NCBI GenBank assembly: GCA_027038335.1
Contig: JALVWI010000273.1
Coordinates: forward strand, 1-7,584
Length of the DNA: 7,584 nucleotides
DNA from: Campylobacterales bacterium
GTDB taxonomy: Bacteria > Campylobacterota > Campylobacteria > Campylobacterales > JALSKU01
Direction: 5' to 3'
The number at the start of each line of letters is the position of its first letter. Position 1 is the stretch's first letter. Under the pieces are notes generated by a model, which was given only the letters and a program-made list of their open reading frames with translations, was not told where the DNA came from and ran no database searches. The position numbers and the translations under genes are program-made. This document shows, piece after piece, positions 7,495 through 7,584 of the stretch.

Positions 7495-7518
7495 ACTACT
7501 ACCAAAGGTGGAGGTTTT
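7495..7518 (+). terminator. Weak terminator-like hairpin after lnt
   Basis: ACTACTACC (7495-7503), loop AAA, GGTGGAGGT (7507-7515): a 9-bp stem with two U-G wobbles and one A-A mismatch, followed by TTTT then CT. It begins 4 bases after the lnt stop, a sensible place for a terminator, but the stem is imperfect and the U-tract short, so efficiency is doubtful. Confidence 0.35.
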
Positions 7519-7568
7519 CTATGTCTAAATAAAACTATATTGTTAAAATTTTGACAAAAAAGTTAAAA

Positions 7569-7584
7569 GTTGAACCCTGACCCC
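7569..7584 (-). mobile_element. Possible border of a REP-associated tyrosine transposase (IS200-like) element, cut by the window end
   Basis: Read from the window end on the minus strand, the sequence is GGGGTCAGGGTTCAAC followed by TTTTAAC. From memory, this closely resembles the GGGGTCAGGTCTTGCA...TTTAAC border that commonly accompanies Y1 (RAYT-type) transposase genes in many phyla. No transposase coding sequence is inside the window: the 93 bases from 7492 to the end have no gene on either strand. The call rests on that motif resemblance alone. Confidence 0.35.

Noticed and set aside
7484..7550. Minus-strand open stretch translating as ...FRHRKPPPLVVVVYS, ending in TGA near 7484
   Set aside because: It is closed upstream by an in-frame TAA at about 7563-7565 and has no ATG, GTG or TTG start or ribosome site; it is the reverse reading of the hairpin region.
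7553..7558. TTGACA-like -35 match on the plus strand near 7552-7558
   Set aside because: No TATAAT-like element lies about 17 bases downstream; the following sequence runs into the GC-rich border motif at the window end.

Overview
This window is a housekeeping locus from an AT-rich bacterium, almost certainly a member of the Campylobacterota (epsilonproteobacteria). I infer this from the gene order lnt / yajC-secD-secF-DUF6394-leuS-lptE, with lnt divergent, which I recall from that phylum. The compact Lnt resembles the Helicobacter and Campylobacter form, and SecD, SecF and LeuS have the shorter lengths seen there. The genus cannot be fixed from the sequence; a free-living Sulfurimonas- or Sulfurovum-like organism would fit.

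Layout. Everything from 1 to 6238 is coded on the minus strand and reads as one operon, in transcription order: yajC (6238-5969), secD (5968-4379), secF (4379-3408), a small four-helix membrane protein of the DUF6394 type (3364-3026), leuS (2944-494) and lptE (491 to beyond the window start). Junctions are tight: secD starts directly after the yajC stop, secF shares one base with the secD stop, and lptE starts two bases after the leuS stop. The exceptions are the two spacers on either side of the DUF6394 gene, and both contain degenerate 7-bp tandem repeats. On the plus strand, lnt (about 6208-7491) diverges from yajC. It is followed by a small terminator-like hairpin and then a short non-coding tail. 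The tail's last 16 bases resemble the border sequence often found beside REP-associated tyrosine transposases.

Function. YajC, SecD and SecF are the accessory Sec complex that uses the proton gradient to help preproteins cross the inner membrane. Lnt adds the third acyl chain to lipoproteins after their Sec export. LptE is such a lipoprotein and helps insert LPS in the outer membrane. LeuRS charges tRNA-Leu. Apart from LeuRS the theme is cell-envelope biogenesis.

I found no convincing undescribed system. The points most worth a second look are the heptad repeats flanking the DUF6394 gene, the unresolved lnt start with its possible overlap of yajC, an inverted repeat on the presumed yajC promoter, and the mobile-element-like right edge.
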